From contig NZ_CP108046.1 in NCBI RefSeq assembly GCF_041435115.1, positions 1 through 64,000 on the forward strand: a DNA stretch of 64,000 bases, written 5' to 3'. The notes beneath the pieces were generated by a model. The model saw only the letters and a list, made by a program, of their open reading frames with translations. It was not told where the DNA came from and did not search any database. The position numbers and the translations under genes are program-made. This document shows positions 24,252 through 33,294 of this stretch, piece after piece. How positions within the stretch are numbered: position 1 is the stretch's first letter; the number at the start of each line of letters is the position of its first letter. The stretch comes from Streptomyces sp. NBC_00289. Its GTDB lineage: Bacteria; Actinomycetota; Actinomycetes; Streptomycetales; Streptomycetaceae.

Positions 24252-25018
24252 TAAGCAGACGGGCCGCGGCCGCCGAGCCCTCACTGTTCGGCGTCACGTC
24301 GTCCAGTTCAGTGGCGGCATCGGGTCCTTCGCCGTCGCGGTATGGGTCGCCCGGAAGTACGGCACCCGCAACCTCATCCTCCTGATCGCCGACACGGGCA
24401 TCGAGGACGACGATCTGTGGAGGTTCGCCGACGACACCAGCAGGCTTCTCGGTGTGCCGCTGACGAAGGTCGCCGATGGTCGCACCCCGTGGGAGGTTTT
24501 CCGCGACGTCCGGTTCCTCGGCAACGACCGGCTGGCTCCCTGCACGCGCCTGCTCAAGCAGGTGCCCTGCCGGGAGTGGATGGAGCAGCACGCCGACCCT
24601 GCCGACACGCTGGTGTACGTGGGGATCGAGAACAATCGGCGCGATCGGGCCCGGATCCCGGCGATCGCCCGGAACTGGAAGCCCTGGGTCACGCGTTTCC
24701 CGCTGTGCGGGAAGTGGGAGCCGGCCCGGACCAAGGAGCAACTCTTGGACGGGGCCCGGGCCCTGGGCGTCGCACCGCCCCGCCTGTACGAGCTCGGGTT
24801 CAGCCACAACAACTGTGGAGGCACGTGCGTTCGCGCGGGCCAGCGCCAGTGGAAGCACTTGCTGGAGGTCCTGCCCGAGCGGTACGCGTACGCCCAGGAA
24901 CGGGAGGAGGAACTGCGACAACTGCTCGGCGACGTCAGCATCCTCCGTCGCCGCCGCGGCGGCGAGGGCCACCCCTCCCGCTGAGTCTGCTGCGCGAGGA
25001 ATAGCCGGTGCTCAGCAC

Positions 25019-25047
25019 GACGCCCCAGGCAGATGGCCTGGGGCGTC
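25019..25047. terminator. 12-bp perfect hairpin between convergent transcripts
   Basis: GACGCCCCAGGC and its complement flank loop AGATG, 34 bp after the PP-loop gene. It separates the plus-strand genes from the minus-strand pair that ends at 25184. The remaining 140 bp up to 25184 shows nothing else. Confidence 0.7.
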
Positions 25048-25183
25048 GGCGTTCACAGGGCAGGCGGGCCGCCCTCACGGCGGTGGACGAGCCGATGCAG
25101 CATGCGCCGCAGTTCTGCCCAGACGGCACGCGATTCGTATCCGAACATGTCCGCTCCCCTCACTGCGGCCAGGCTCATCTCCC

Positions 25184-26613
25184 TCAGGCGCGCCGGCTCA
25201 CCAGCGGGGGCAGGAGGCTGTCCCCCGGCCAGAATGGCTGCTCGGTCGCAATGCCGGTGAGGAACATGCCGGCTTCGTCCAGGACCGCGGCGCGCTCCGA
25301 AGACCCGTAGACAACGAAGTCGTCGGCCGCGGCGTCATAGGCGCGGACGTGGCTGTGGGGGCCCGTGCAGACGAGGGCGCGCGCGATCTCGGGCAGGCCG
25401 AGGCTGAGGGCATCGCAGTCCCCGGAGCGGACGAGCTGCAGCAGGTCGGTGGTGACGCTCTCCCAGTCGCCGACAGTCGGCCAGTCAGCGCCGCCGTTCA
25501 GTTCGTGGGTAAGGGTGGCCAGCGGGACGATCTCGCCTGGCTGCCTTCCCTGGGTGAGGAGGTCGTGGATGCGGGCACCGTCGGGCTGACGCACCTGCGG
25601 GTGGAGCAGCGAGTCGGCGGCCACCACAGTGGTGTTGATCTCCTGGGTTCCGGGGCCGGGGTAGTACGGCTCGTGCGCGAAGAGGAGATAGACATCCGGG
25701 GTGCGGTCGGCCGGGCCGGATTCGGGCTGGGGCATGAGCACGGTTCCCTTCAGAGGTGGAGCGGTCATGGGGCGAGGTGTCGACGGCGGGACGCTCAGTG
25801 AGTGCAGGCCTGGGGGCCGCCCAAGGTCGCGGGTCTGGTCCTCGTGGGCGGTGCGCTGGATGAGCTGGGCGACCTGGTGGGCGAGTTGCAGCATCAGCCG
25901 CTCGCGGGCGACGAGACCGTCTGAAACCGCGCGGGTGTCCCGGGCCTGGAGCAGACTGGCGGCGTCCCACAGCAGGTTGTGGCCGATCTCGGCCGAGCGG
26001 CGCAGTTCGTAGCGGTCGCTGCCGGCGGCGGCCTGGACGAGCGAGGTGTGCAGGGCGGCGAGGCGCTGCAGGTAGCGGCAGGCATCGTCGCCTTCGACGA
26101 CGTGGACGTGTTTGCGGGCCCGGCTGTCCAGCCGGTCGGGCAGGTGTTCGGCGAGCAGCGGGGCGAGGAGCATCGCCGGCAGGGCGACGTCGACGGGGAC
26201 TGCGTGGCTCACAGCGAACAGGCCGGCAACCAGACTGACGAGTGCGACGGCCGCGGTGGAGAACCGCAGGGACCCGGGGATCCTGACCGGGGCTATGCGC
26301 TGGGCGGGGCGCCTGGCCAGCCAGCGCAGGGCAATGCGCTGCGTACGCGTGGCGGCTGGAGTGAGCACCGCGATCCGGTGGGGGATCTCGGGCGGGCTGC
26401 CGTCGCCGGGCACGGTCCAGGCGAGCCATCCCCATGGGGTGCGCTCGTGGACGATACGGGCTCGCAGGCTGCCGAGCAGGTGTGGCCTGGGACGTGTCCG
26501 GTTCGCAGGGCGCGGGAGCGTTCCTTCTCCCACCGCCCCGGATCACCGGTGAAGGGGTGCTCGTGATGCGCAGCTGCGGTCGGTGGCGTCGGTGTGTGGA
26601 GTGTGTCCGTCAC
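25184..26613 (-). CDS. Membrane-anchored hypothetical protein, probable frameshift
   Basis: The best start is a GTG at 26613 that overlaps the stop of the upstream gene (GTGA) and has GGAAGG before it; it gives VTDTLHTPTPPTAAAHHEH. That frame must shift near 26480-26500 to join the main frame (LLGSLRARIVHERTPWGWLAW onward). One hydrophobic pair of segments (VALVSLVAGLFAVSHAVPVD and a following one) forms a membrane hairpin around residues 105-145; a helical region and a 170-residue C-terminal domain follow. I do not recognise the family. It forms an operon with the winged-helix gene and diverges from the transfer genes. Confidence 0.55.
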
Positions 26614-28016
26614 GAGGTGCTTCCTTCCAGGTGGTGGTCTGTCAGGGCGGAGGCGCACGTGGTGCAGCGGCCGTCGCCTTCGGGGTGGGCGCGGCGGGGT
26701 GTGGGGCCGGGGCAGGTGCGGCAGAGTGGCCAGCCGAGGCAGGCCGGGCAGAGGTCCTCGCCGGGGGCGGTTCCGGGAACGCCGCAGCCGGCGCATTCGG
26801 TCAGAGCCCGGTAGGTCAGGGCCTCGCTCACCGTGCGCGCGGCGGCGGAGCCGCTCATCGGCTGCGGCGGCGGGTCGTCCCACACCGGTGCGTCTTGGTG
26901 GTCAGCCGCGAGGGTGGGCGGCGGGTAGGCCTGGGCGGCGCGCAGGCGGGCCGCGATGATCGCGCCGACCGTAGTCCGTACCGGATGAGGCAGGGGCCGG
27001 GCGGCGATGACGTGCCGCAGCTGCTCGCGGCTCCAGCCGGATTCCAGCATCACGGTCACGACGCGGCCTTGGTCGGTCAGCGCCTGCCCGGTCAGCAGCA
27101 GCTCGGGGCGAGCCGCCCCGAGTTCGAGCAGCAGCCGGATCCCCGGGTGCATCTCGTCCGCCGATGGCGCGGTCGGCGGGGACGTCGGTGTGGCCGGCTG
27201 GTTGGTCCGTCCCTGTGTTCGCGACGCGTCGCCGCGGCACGGACGGAGGGGTCTGGTGTTCTGCTGAGTGGTCTTCTTTCTGTTGGTGTTCTTAGTGGAC
27301 CGATCAGCCAACGTAGGTTTATCCACTGGTGGAAAACCCGACTCTGGTTGTGACCTGCTGCTTTGCAGAGCGGGCAGGTCGGTGAGGAAGTACGCGGCCG
27401 CACCGAGGGTGCCGTCTGGGCCGCGCTCGCGTTCCCGCACCAGGAAGCCCTGCTTCTCCAGCTCCCTCAGCCCGCTCTTGACGGCTGAGTCACCGTCGCG
27501 GCCACGACGTGCGATGTCAGAGACGGTCATCCGCCAGCCGTCCCGATGCGTGGAAAGCAGTCCGAACAGACCCTTGGCCTTGAAGGACAACTGGGTGTCG
27601 CGGAAGAGCCCGTTGGCGATCTGGGTGAACTGATCGGCCGCCATGACGCCCCGCCGGATGCCCGGCGGAAGGCCGGCGGCGTGCTCGGCGTCGGAGGCCG
27701 TGACCATCAAGCCGGCTTCGATCAGCGCGATGTCCAAGGTGGCCGGGCGGTCCGTGATGCAGTAGACGATCTCGCCGAGGGTGCCATCCGGGCGGCGCAG
27801 ACGCTCACGGATCAGGTAGCCGTGCGCCTCGAGCTCCTGCAGGCCGGTGCGAACCGCTTCCCGTCCATCCGGGCCCAGGCGGACGAGATCGGTGACCGTC
27901 ACCTGCCAGCCGTTCCTGTGCGTAGAGACGTACCCGAAGATCCCCTTGGCTTTGAAGGACAGCCCGGAGTCACGGAACAGCGCGTTGGCGATCTGGGTGA
28001 ACTGATCGGCCGCCAT
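26610..28016 (-). CDS. Tandem winged-helix protein, possible transfer regulator
   Basis: A 468-residue protein whose first 220 residues are an internal duplication: MAADQFTQIAN, LSFKAKGIFGYVSTHR and VTDLVRLGPDGREAV recur about 125 residues later with small changes. Each unit is a winged helix like those in replication-initiator and helper proteins. A serine/threonine linker, a helical region and a C-terminal zinc-finger-like cysteine cluster (CAGCG, CPACLGWPLCRTCPG, CTTC) follow. The ATG at 28016 is used; an open frame reaches 28097, and an IRRG motif just before both repeats suggests that the start could lie upstream. It is divergent from the type IV secretion operon across a repeat-rich region and is a good candidate for its regulator. 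Confidence 0.7.
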   Translation of the reverse strand: MAADQFTQIANALFRDSGLSFKAKGIFGYVSTHRNGWQVTVTDLVRLGPDGREAVRTGLQELEAHGYLIRERLRRPDGTLGEIVYCITDRPATLDIALIEAGLMVTASDAEHAAGLPPGIRRGVMAADQFTQIANGLFRDTQLSFKAKGLFGLLSTHRDGWRMTVSDIARRGRDGDSAVKSGLRELEKQGFLVRERERGPDGTLGAAAYFLTDLPALQSSRSQPESGFPPVDKPTLADRSTKNTNRKKTTQQNTRPLRPCRGDASRTQGRTNQPATPTSPPTAPSADEMHPGIRLLLELGAARPELLLTGQALTDQGRVVTVMLESGWSREQLRHVIAARPLPHPVRTTVGAIIAARLRAAQAYPPPTLAADHQDAPVWDDPPPQPMSGSAAARTVSEALTYRALTECAGCGVPGTAPGEDLCPACLGWPLCRTCPGPTPRRAHPEGDGRCTTCASALTDHHLEGSTS

Positions 28017-28207
28017 GGCACCCCGGCGGATCCCCGGCCCGAAGCGGCTCACCGCCCTGCCCCCGACGCCTGCCGAGCGCAGTGGCCACGGCGGCACACC
28101 GAGCCCGCCAGGGTGGGGCGGTCGGTCGTCCTGGGCGTGGAGGCGTGCGTGTGTTCCATGGCGTCAGCTCACCCGCCGACCCCGACCAGGCTGACGGCCA
28201 CGAGCCC

Positions 28208-28698
28208 CGACCATCGGTCACGATCCGGCAACGGAGCCGGCTAGCTGCCGTGGTCGGGCTCATGGTCGGGCCGACCACGGCACCTTCAGCCCGGGCGCTC
28301 AGTGATTGCGCAGCCGACTGCGCAGCCGCGGACGGGCTTTGCGCAATCGGCCTGCGCAACCGGTCGAGGATCCTGCGCAGTCGAGTTGTGCTGGAGCCGC
28401 TGCGCAGTCGCCCCGAGTTCCCTGATCTTCTCTTGCGCAGGCCCCTCTGGCGCACTGCGCAGGTGTCTGTCGCGGCCCGGTCGGCTTCCGTCTGCGCATC
28501 GCGTTGGGGGCCCCGTGGTCGGGCGGCAGGTGATCGCACAGCGGTCGCCGGTCAGGGGAACGTGCGCCGGACACGATGGGCCGTCACCGGCTCCCGGCTT
28601 ACCCATGGTCGGGGTCATGGTCGGGCCGACCATGACCCCGACCATGGACTTCGTGTCCCCATCGTGACCATGGTCGGGGGTTCATGGTCGGTGGTCGG
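28208..28698. repeat. TGGTCGG repeats in direct and inverted orientation
   Basis: The 28017-28758 intergenic region has no gene. TGGTCGG occurs near 28250, 28263, 28516, 28606, 28617, 28670, 28684 and 28691, and its complement CCGACCA near 28208, 28271, 28627 and 28639, some as palindromes (ATGGTCGGGCCGACCAT around 28616-28632). The last cluster lies 60 bp before the first transfer gene. They look like operators or a transfer-origin element. Confidence 0.65.
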
Positions 28699-29201
28699 GT
28701 CGGGGTCGCCGGGTTTTCTCGAGGTCAGCAACATCCGTTCTGACCTGGGAGTTTGACCATGTCCCCTGGCAAGCAGGCCTCACAGAGCGAGGCCGCTGCT
28801 CCGATGGCGGCCGGCGCCCGGCTGGAGGCGATGCGCCGCCGCGTACGCCTCTCACGCGTGGCGGTCTGGACCGTCATCGCGGCCGGCCCCATCGCCCTGT
28901 GCGTCGCCGTCGCCTCCACCCCGACCACGGTCGCGGCGGCCCCCGCGACCAAGCCCACCGCCGTGCGCACCGCGACGGCCGCCACCAATCCGGGCGGCTA
29001 TGCGCAGGTGTTCATCAGCGCGTGGCTGCGCAGCGACGCGAACGACGAGACGAGTGCGCAGGCGCGACTTGCGCAGTCGATGGCGCCAGACGTCGAACTG
29101 CCCGACCCGGCCGCCGATGCGCAATCGGCGCCTCAGTCCGTGACGGCGGTGCGCAGTGCGCAGCGCGGCACCGGCGCGTGGACGGTGACGGTGGCTGCGC
29201 A
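28307..29201. repeat. Cluster of 17 TGCGCA palindromes
   Basis: The hexamer TGCGCA occurs at 28307, 28319, 28340, 28353, 28374, 28401, 28434, 28456 and 28493, and again inside the next gene at 29001, 29037, 29055, 29070, 29118, 29150, 29157 and 29196. Less than one is expected in 900 bp of this composition. Most copies are followed by G or A. Spacings are irregular (12-37 bp in the first group). A recognition-sequence cluster for a DNA-binding or DNA-translocating protein is likely. Confidence 0.75.
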
Positions 29202-29691
29202 ATACGCCAACGGATCGGTGCGGTACTACGTCGTGCCGGTGGCCTCCGACAGCACGGGCTCCTCGTTCACGGTGACCGGTGCGCCCGGCGTGGTGGCCGG
29301 CCCGGCCCGGGCCGAGGTTCCGAAGTCGTCGTACGCCGTGACCGTCTCGGACGGTGATCTTTCGTCCGCGGTCGGAGAGTTCCTCACCGCCTACCTGACG
29401 GGTGCCGGCGAAGTCGACCGCTACCTCGCGCCCGGCGTGAAGCTCACCGCCGTCTCCCCCGCCCCCTACACCGCTGTCGCCGTTCAGCAGGTGTCCGCCA
29501 TCGAGGAGGCCGCGGCCGCCGAGCAGGTACCGGCGGACGGCACGAAGGTGCGGGTCCTCGCCTCGGTGGAAGCCCGGGACGCGACCGGCCGGTGGCCGCT
29601 GGGCTACGAGCTCACGCTCAAGGCCCGATCGGGCCGGTGGGAAGTCGCCGCGCTTCAGTCCGGCACGGCTCAGGACGGGGGTGCCCGATGA
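28759..29691 (+). CDS. TcpC/VirB8-like conjugal transfer protein
   Basis: A 310-residue bitopic membrane protein: cytoplasmic N-terminus with basic residues, one membrane segment at about residues 34-54 (VAVWTVIAAGPIALCVAVA), then an exported part with two domains of the NTF2-like type (FISAWLRSD...; LTAYLTGAGEVDRYL...), as in TcpC and other VirB8-class scaffold proteins. The ATG at 28759 has GGGAG 8 bp upstream; the annotated frame from a TTG six bases earlier is not needed. It is the first gene of a run in which nearly every start overlaps the preceding stop. Eight TGCGCA sites lie within its 5' part. Confidence 0.65.
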   Translation: MSPGKQASQSEAAAPMAAGARLEAMRRRVRLSRVAVWTVIAAGPIALCVAVASTPTTVAAAPATKPTAVRTATAATNPGGYAQVFISAWLRSDANDETSAQARLAQSMAPDVELPDPAADAQSAPQSVTAVRSAQRGTGAWTVTVAAQYANGSVRYYVVPVASDSTGSSFTVTGAPGVVAGPARAEVPKSSYAVTVSDGDLSSAVGEFLTAYLTGAGEVDRYLAPGVKLTAVSPAPYTAVAVQQVSAIEEAAAAEQVPADGTKVRVLASVEARDATGRWPLGYELTLKARSGRWEVAALQSGTAQDGGAR

Positions 29692-30029
29692 ACACCGTGC
29701 ACAGCCTGATGCTCGCCGGCCAGCTGGACGATCTCGGCAATAGCTGGATCAACATGTTCAAGGAGTGGGCGACGAAGGGTCTTCAGGCCGGTCTGATCTG
29801 CCTGGTCGTCGTCATCATGATCCAGAAGTTCTCACTGAAGGCGGGGATCGGCGCCCTGCTCCTGATGGTGATCGCGCTCGGTCTGTACAACTCGCGCAAC
29901 GAGCTTGCGAACATGTTCACCGACGAGGTGAAGAACCCGTCCAAGGGCGCGCCCGCTGTTCCTGGGGTCGTCCGGTCCGAGCTCCCGGCCTCGCGTGACC
30001 ACTCGCCGGGTGTCGGGGGCTGGCTGTGA
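29688..30029 (+). CDS. Small membrane protein of the secretion operon
   Basis: A 113-residue protein coupled by ATGA to the previous gene. It has two membrane segments (LQAGLICLVVVIMIQKF and IGALLLMVIALGLY) and a short polar tail. Size and position fit the small TcpD-like or VirB3-like components that precede the VirB4 ATPase in Gram-positive transfer operons; the assignment rests on position. Confidence 0.65.
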   Translation: MNTVHSLMLAGQLDDLGNSWINMFKEWATKGLQAGLICLVVVIMIQKFSLKAGIGALLLMVIALGLYNSRNELANMFTDEVKNPSKGAPAVPGVVRSELPASRDHSPGVGGWL

Positions 30030-30607
30030 GCGCGGCCGCCGCGGCACGGGTGGGCCGCTTCTACACCTCCGCCCGCCGCCACCCGTGGGTGCTGGGCAAG
30101 GTTGCCGACTGGAAGATCCCGCTCGGCCCGTACACGCCCGCGCAGATCGCGGTCGCCGTCGGCGGCGGCTTCCTTCTGGTCAAGACGATCAGCTGGTGGT
30201 CGTGGATGGGGCCGGTCCCCATCGTCGGGTGGGGCCTGGTCATCTGGATGGTGCGCCGGCCGAAGGTCCGGGGCCGTGCCCCAATGCAGGCCGCGCTCGG
30301 CTGGGTGCTGCTCGGCTGGCAGCCCCGCGGTGGGCGGATCGGCGGGCGCGCCGCCCGCGACCGCGCTGCCCACCCGCTTGTCGGCGGCTTCACCATCGAG
30401 GACACGCCCCCGCCCGTCCCCGCTGCGCAGGCCGCACCCTCCCGTACGGTGCAGCGGCGTCCAGCCCGGGCGCCGCACCCGAGCCCGGCCACAGCCCGCT
30501 CGACCGCACCCCGCCGCACACCGGCGGTTGCTCCCGCAGCAGCGGCAGGGCCGGTGTCGGGCGTGCAGCAGCTGCTCGCGCTCGCCCAGCAAGGGGGTGC
30601 GCGGTGA
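30026..30607 (+). CDS. TcpE-like membrane protein of the secretion operon
   Basis: A 193-residue protein starting GTG at 30026, overlapping the previous gene by 4 bp. It has two close membrane segments (QIAVAVGGGFLLVKTISWW and VPIVGWGLVIWMVRRP) after a basic N-terminus and a Pro/Ala-rich cytoplasmic tail. The layout resembles TcpE/PrgI-type proteins that partner the VirB4-like ATPase, which is encoded immediately downstream with a 4-bp overlap. Confidence 0.6.
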   Translation: MSAAAAARVGRFYTSARRHPWVLGKVADWKIPLGPYTPAQIAVAVGGGFLLVKTISWWSWMGPVPIVGWGLVIWMVRRPKVRGRAPMQAALGWVLLGWQPRGGRIGGRAARDRAAHPLVGGFTIEDTPPPVPAAQAAPSRTVQRRPARAPHPSPATARSTAPRRTPAVAPAAAAGPVSGVQQLLALAQQGGAR

Positions 30608-33294
30608 GGGTTCCCATCCGTCACATCGCCGGGCACCTGGTGTGGTCGACGCAGGGCAGCGTGTGGGCGATCTACCGCCTGCACCCGGGCCCGGACGCGC
30701 AGGGACGCCGCGAGGAGACCGTCCAGGGCACCTACGTGCCCGCCCCCGTCCGCGACGAACAACTCGCCAAGATCACCCACTTGGTGCGCTCGCTGTCCGG
30801 GGCCCCGCGCCTGTACGGCATGTGCGCCCAGGTCGACCCGGGCGAGATAGCCCTCAGGATGATCGAGGGCATCGAGCCGGCCGAGCAGGCACCCGGTGCG
30901 GGCCGGCACCCGTGGGTGGAGAATGTCGAGGCCGCCCTCGACCTACTCGACGACCAGGAGATGCACCGCCGCACCTTGTGGCTGGCCGTGCCCCTGCAGA
31001 CCGAAACAGGCGGCCTGCAGGTGTCGGCGTCGCTCGGTGCGGCGTGGGCCGAGGTCGCTCCGATGCTGGGCATGCGGCCGGCGCCGGTGGCGCGGCGCGA
31101 GGTGAGTGCGTATCGCGAGCAGGCCTCGCGGGTGGAGGCTGCGCTCGCCGGCGGCATCGCTTTCCGCCCGGCCCGCCCGGCGGAGATCGTGTGGATGATC
31201 CAGCACGCCCTGCACCGCGGCCTTGCCGAGCCGCTGCTGGCGGAGGCCGAGACCAGCGAGTTGTACGGCGGGCAGCTCCGAGACGGGGTGCTGCGCTCCC
31301 CCAGCTACGCCGACCTCGGCCAGGTGCGCCTGCAGGAAGGCGGCATCGACCTCGAACTCGACGACGTCGACGAGCTCAAGAGCGCTAGGCAGATCACACG
31401 ATCCGGGCGGAAGGCCTGGTGGCGGGTGAACACCGGCTCGCCGCTGGGACGGCGCTGGCTGCAGATCGAGTCCGACTCCGGGGTGGGCTACCAGGCGCAG
31501 TTGGCGCTGGCCGAGTGCCCGCCCGCGGTCAGCCAGGATTCCGCCGACCTGTTCGCCCAACTGGAGATGCTCGACTTTCCCGTCGACTACACCGTCGACC
31601 TCACGCTCGTGCCTGCGGAGAAGGCCCGCGACCAGGTGCGGCGCAAGAAGAACGAACTCATCGACCAGGCCGACCAGTACGACGCCCGCCCGACCGGGAT
31701 GCCCGCGTCCTTGACCGAGGCCGCCCGCGACCTGGGTGAGCTGGATGCCCGTCTCTCCCGCACCAGCGTGGAGGTCGAGGTGCAGTCCGTCACCGTGCTG
31801 ACGGTGTGGGGGCCGACCGCCGCCGTCTGCGACGCCCGGGCCCGCGCCCTGGCCGCGCTGCTCGGTGGCGCCGACTACCGGGCCGTCCGGCCGGCCGGCC
31901 TGCAGGAGGCCCTGTTCACCCTGGGGCTGCCCGGCACGGTACGGCCGGGTGTCGTTAGGGAGTTCACCCAGCACCAGGTCTCCGAGGACTGGGCGCTTTC
32001 CGGGGCCTTCACCGCTGCCGAGGTCGGCGACCCCAACGGCATGTTCCTCGGCATCGACCTGGACTGCGGCACCACTCGCCCCGTCATGATCAACGTGGCG
32101 GATGCGCCCAAGGTCGACGCGTCCGCCTCCATGGGCATCGTCGGTGACCTCGGCGCGGGCAAGAGCGTCCTGCAGAAGCTGATCGCGGAAGCGGTGTGGG
32201 CGCGCGGCGGCTGCGCGATCTGCATCGACCGCACCCCGGTCCGCGAGTGGGCGACCTTCGCCCGCACCGCGGCCAAGGGCCGCGTCCAGATCATCGACGC
32301 CGCGCAGGCCGAGGTGTCCATCGACCCGCTGCGCATGTTCGACGGGCCCGAGGGCCGTCACTACGCCCTGTCCTACCTCACCCTGCAGCTCGGCATCGGC
32401 CCGATGAGCACCAGCGGCGAGGTCCTCCACCACGCCGTCGAACAGGCCGCCGCCGGTCCCGAGCCGTCCATGCACCGCGTCCTTGAGGTCCTCGAGGAGA
32501 TGGCGACGCGCGAGGCGGGCAAGCGGCAGGACGCGGCCGCGACCCTCGCCGGCCTCATCCGGGTCGTCGCCACCAACTCCCTAGCGGCGATGGTCTTCGA
32601 CCCGAAGCTGCCGCCGGTGCGGCTGGACGCCTCCAGCGCCTCCGACATGATCGTGATCACCACCACGGGTCTGAAGCTGCCCCCGAAGGCCGCGTTCGCC
32701 AACCCCGAGATCCTGCACCAGCAGCCGCTGGAGGCGCTGATCGGCCGGGCGGTCCTCTACCTGATCGCCGCGATCGCCCGGCAGACCGCGTTCGAGGACC
32801 CCGAGCGGTTCACCGCGGTGGTCCTGGACGAGCTGTACTGGCTGACCTCGTCCGCGGAAGGCACGGCCCTGGTCCACGAGATCCTCCACGACGGCCGCAA
32901 GCACGGCGCCGGCCTGTTGGCCGGCTCGCACGACGCCGAGGAACTCGGCCCCGACCGCGGCCTGATGGCCTACCGGGCCCTCGCCCGCACCGCCGACCGT
33001 GAACGCGCCCGTCGCGGCCTGGAGTTCGTCGGCCTCGACCCGAATGACGGCGAGCTGCTGCGGCTGGTGACCACTGGCCTGTCCCCCGTCGGCCAGAAGG
33101 GCCGGGAGGGCGAGTTCCTGCTGACCTGCCCGCGGCAGAACACCGGCCGCATCAAGGTCTCCATCCCCCGCATCGAGCGCATCACCACCTCCATCACCAC
33201 CACGCCAGGACGCCGCACGAGCACTGCCTCCCCCACGGTCCCGGAGCCGCTCGCCGGTGAGGCCGCACAGACCCGTCCGAAGGAAACCGTCTGA
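30604..33294 (+). CDS. VirB4/TcpF-like type IV secretion ATPase
   Basis: An 896-residue ATPase. The N-terminal 450 residues are the VirB4/TraC-like region; Walker A is GDLGAGKSVLQKL at about 513, Walker B is AVVLDELYWLT at about 738, and a downstream GSHDAEEL and CPRQNTGRI match the motor domain of the HerA/VirB4 superfamily. It energises assembly of the conjugation channel at the inner face of the membrane. It overlaps the upstream gene by 4 bp and the downstream ATG by 1 bp (TGATG). Confidence in the class is high; which VirB4 subfamily is uncertain. Confidence 0.82.
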   Translation: MRVPIRHIAGHLVWSTQGSVWAIYRLHPGPDAQGRREETVQGTYVPAPVRDEQLAKITHLVRSLSGAPRLYGMCAQVDPGEIALRMIEGIEPAEQAPGAGRHPWVENVEAALDLLDDQEMHRRTLWLAVPLQTETGGLQVSASLGAAWAEVAPMLGMRPAPVARREVSAYREQASRVEAALAGGIAFRPARPAEIVWMIQHALHRGLAEPLLAEAETSELYGGQLRDGVLRSPSYADLGQVRLQEGGIDLELDDVDELKSARQITRSGRKAWWRVNTGSPLGRRWLQIESDSGVGYQAQLALAECPPAVSQDSADLFAQLEMLDFPVDYTVDLTLVPAEKARDQVRRKKNELIDQADQYDARPTGMPASLTEAARDLGELDARLSRTSVEVEVQSVTVLTVWGPTAAVCDARARALAALLGGADYRAVRPAGLQEALFTLGLPGTVRPGVVREFTQHQVSEDWALSGAFTAAEVGDPNGMFLGIDLDCGTTRPVMINVADAPKVDASASMGIVGDLGAGKSVLQKLIAEAVWARGGCAICIDRTPVREWATFARTAAKGRVQIIDAAQAEVSIDPLRMFDGPEGRHYALSYLTLQLGIGPMSTSGEVLHHAVEQAAAGPEPSMHRVLEVLEEMATREAGKRQDAAATLAGLIRVVATNSLAAMVFDPKLPPVRLDASSASDMIVITTTGLKLPPKAAFANPEILHQQPLEALIGRAVLYLIAAIARQTAFEDPERFTAVVLDELYWLTSSAEGTALVHEILHDGRKHGAGLLAGSHDAEELGPDRGLMAYRALARTADRERARRGLEFVGLDPNDGELLRLVTTGLSPVGQKGREGEFLLTCPRQNTGRIKVSIPRIERITTSITTTPGRRTSTASPTVPEPLAGEAAQTRPKETV

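Larger units (their letters stand above)
22950..24984 (+). pseudogene. PP-loop (PAPS-reductase-like) ATPase gene split by an IS after two codons
   Basis: The ATG at 22950 follows GGGAG and a leader hairpin. After ATG-TCT the ISAzo13-like element is inserted; removing it with one TA copy restores an uninterrupted 245-residue frame (22950-22956 joined to 24254-24984). The protein has the PP-loop motif QFSGGIGSFAVAVW near residue 20, then a LIADTGIEDDDL strand and CTRLLKQVPCREW, followed by a C-terminal FSHNNCGGTCVRAG motif, all as in PAPS-reductase-family proteins of phages and plasmids. It closes the cluster of nucleic-acid modification genes. As it stands it is disrupted, although a downstream start could give an N-terminally truncated product. 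Confidence 0.78.
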
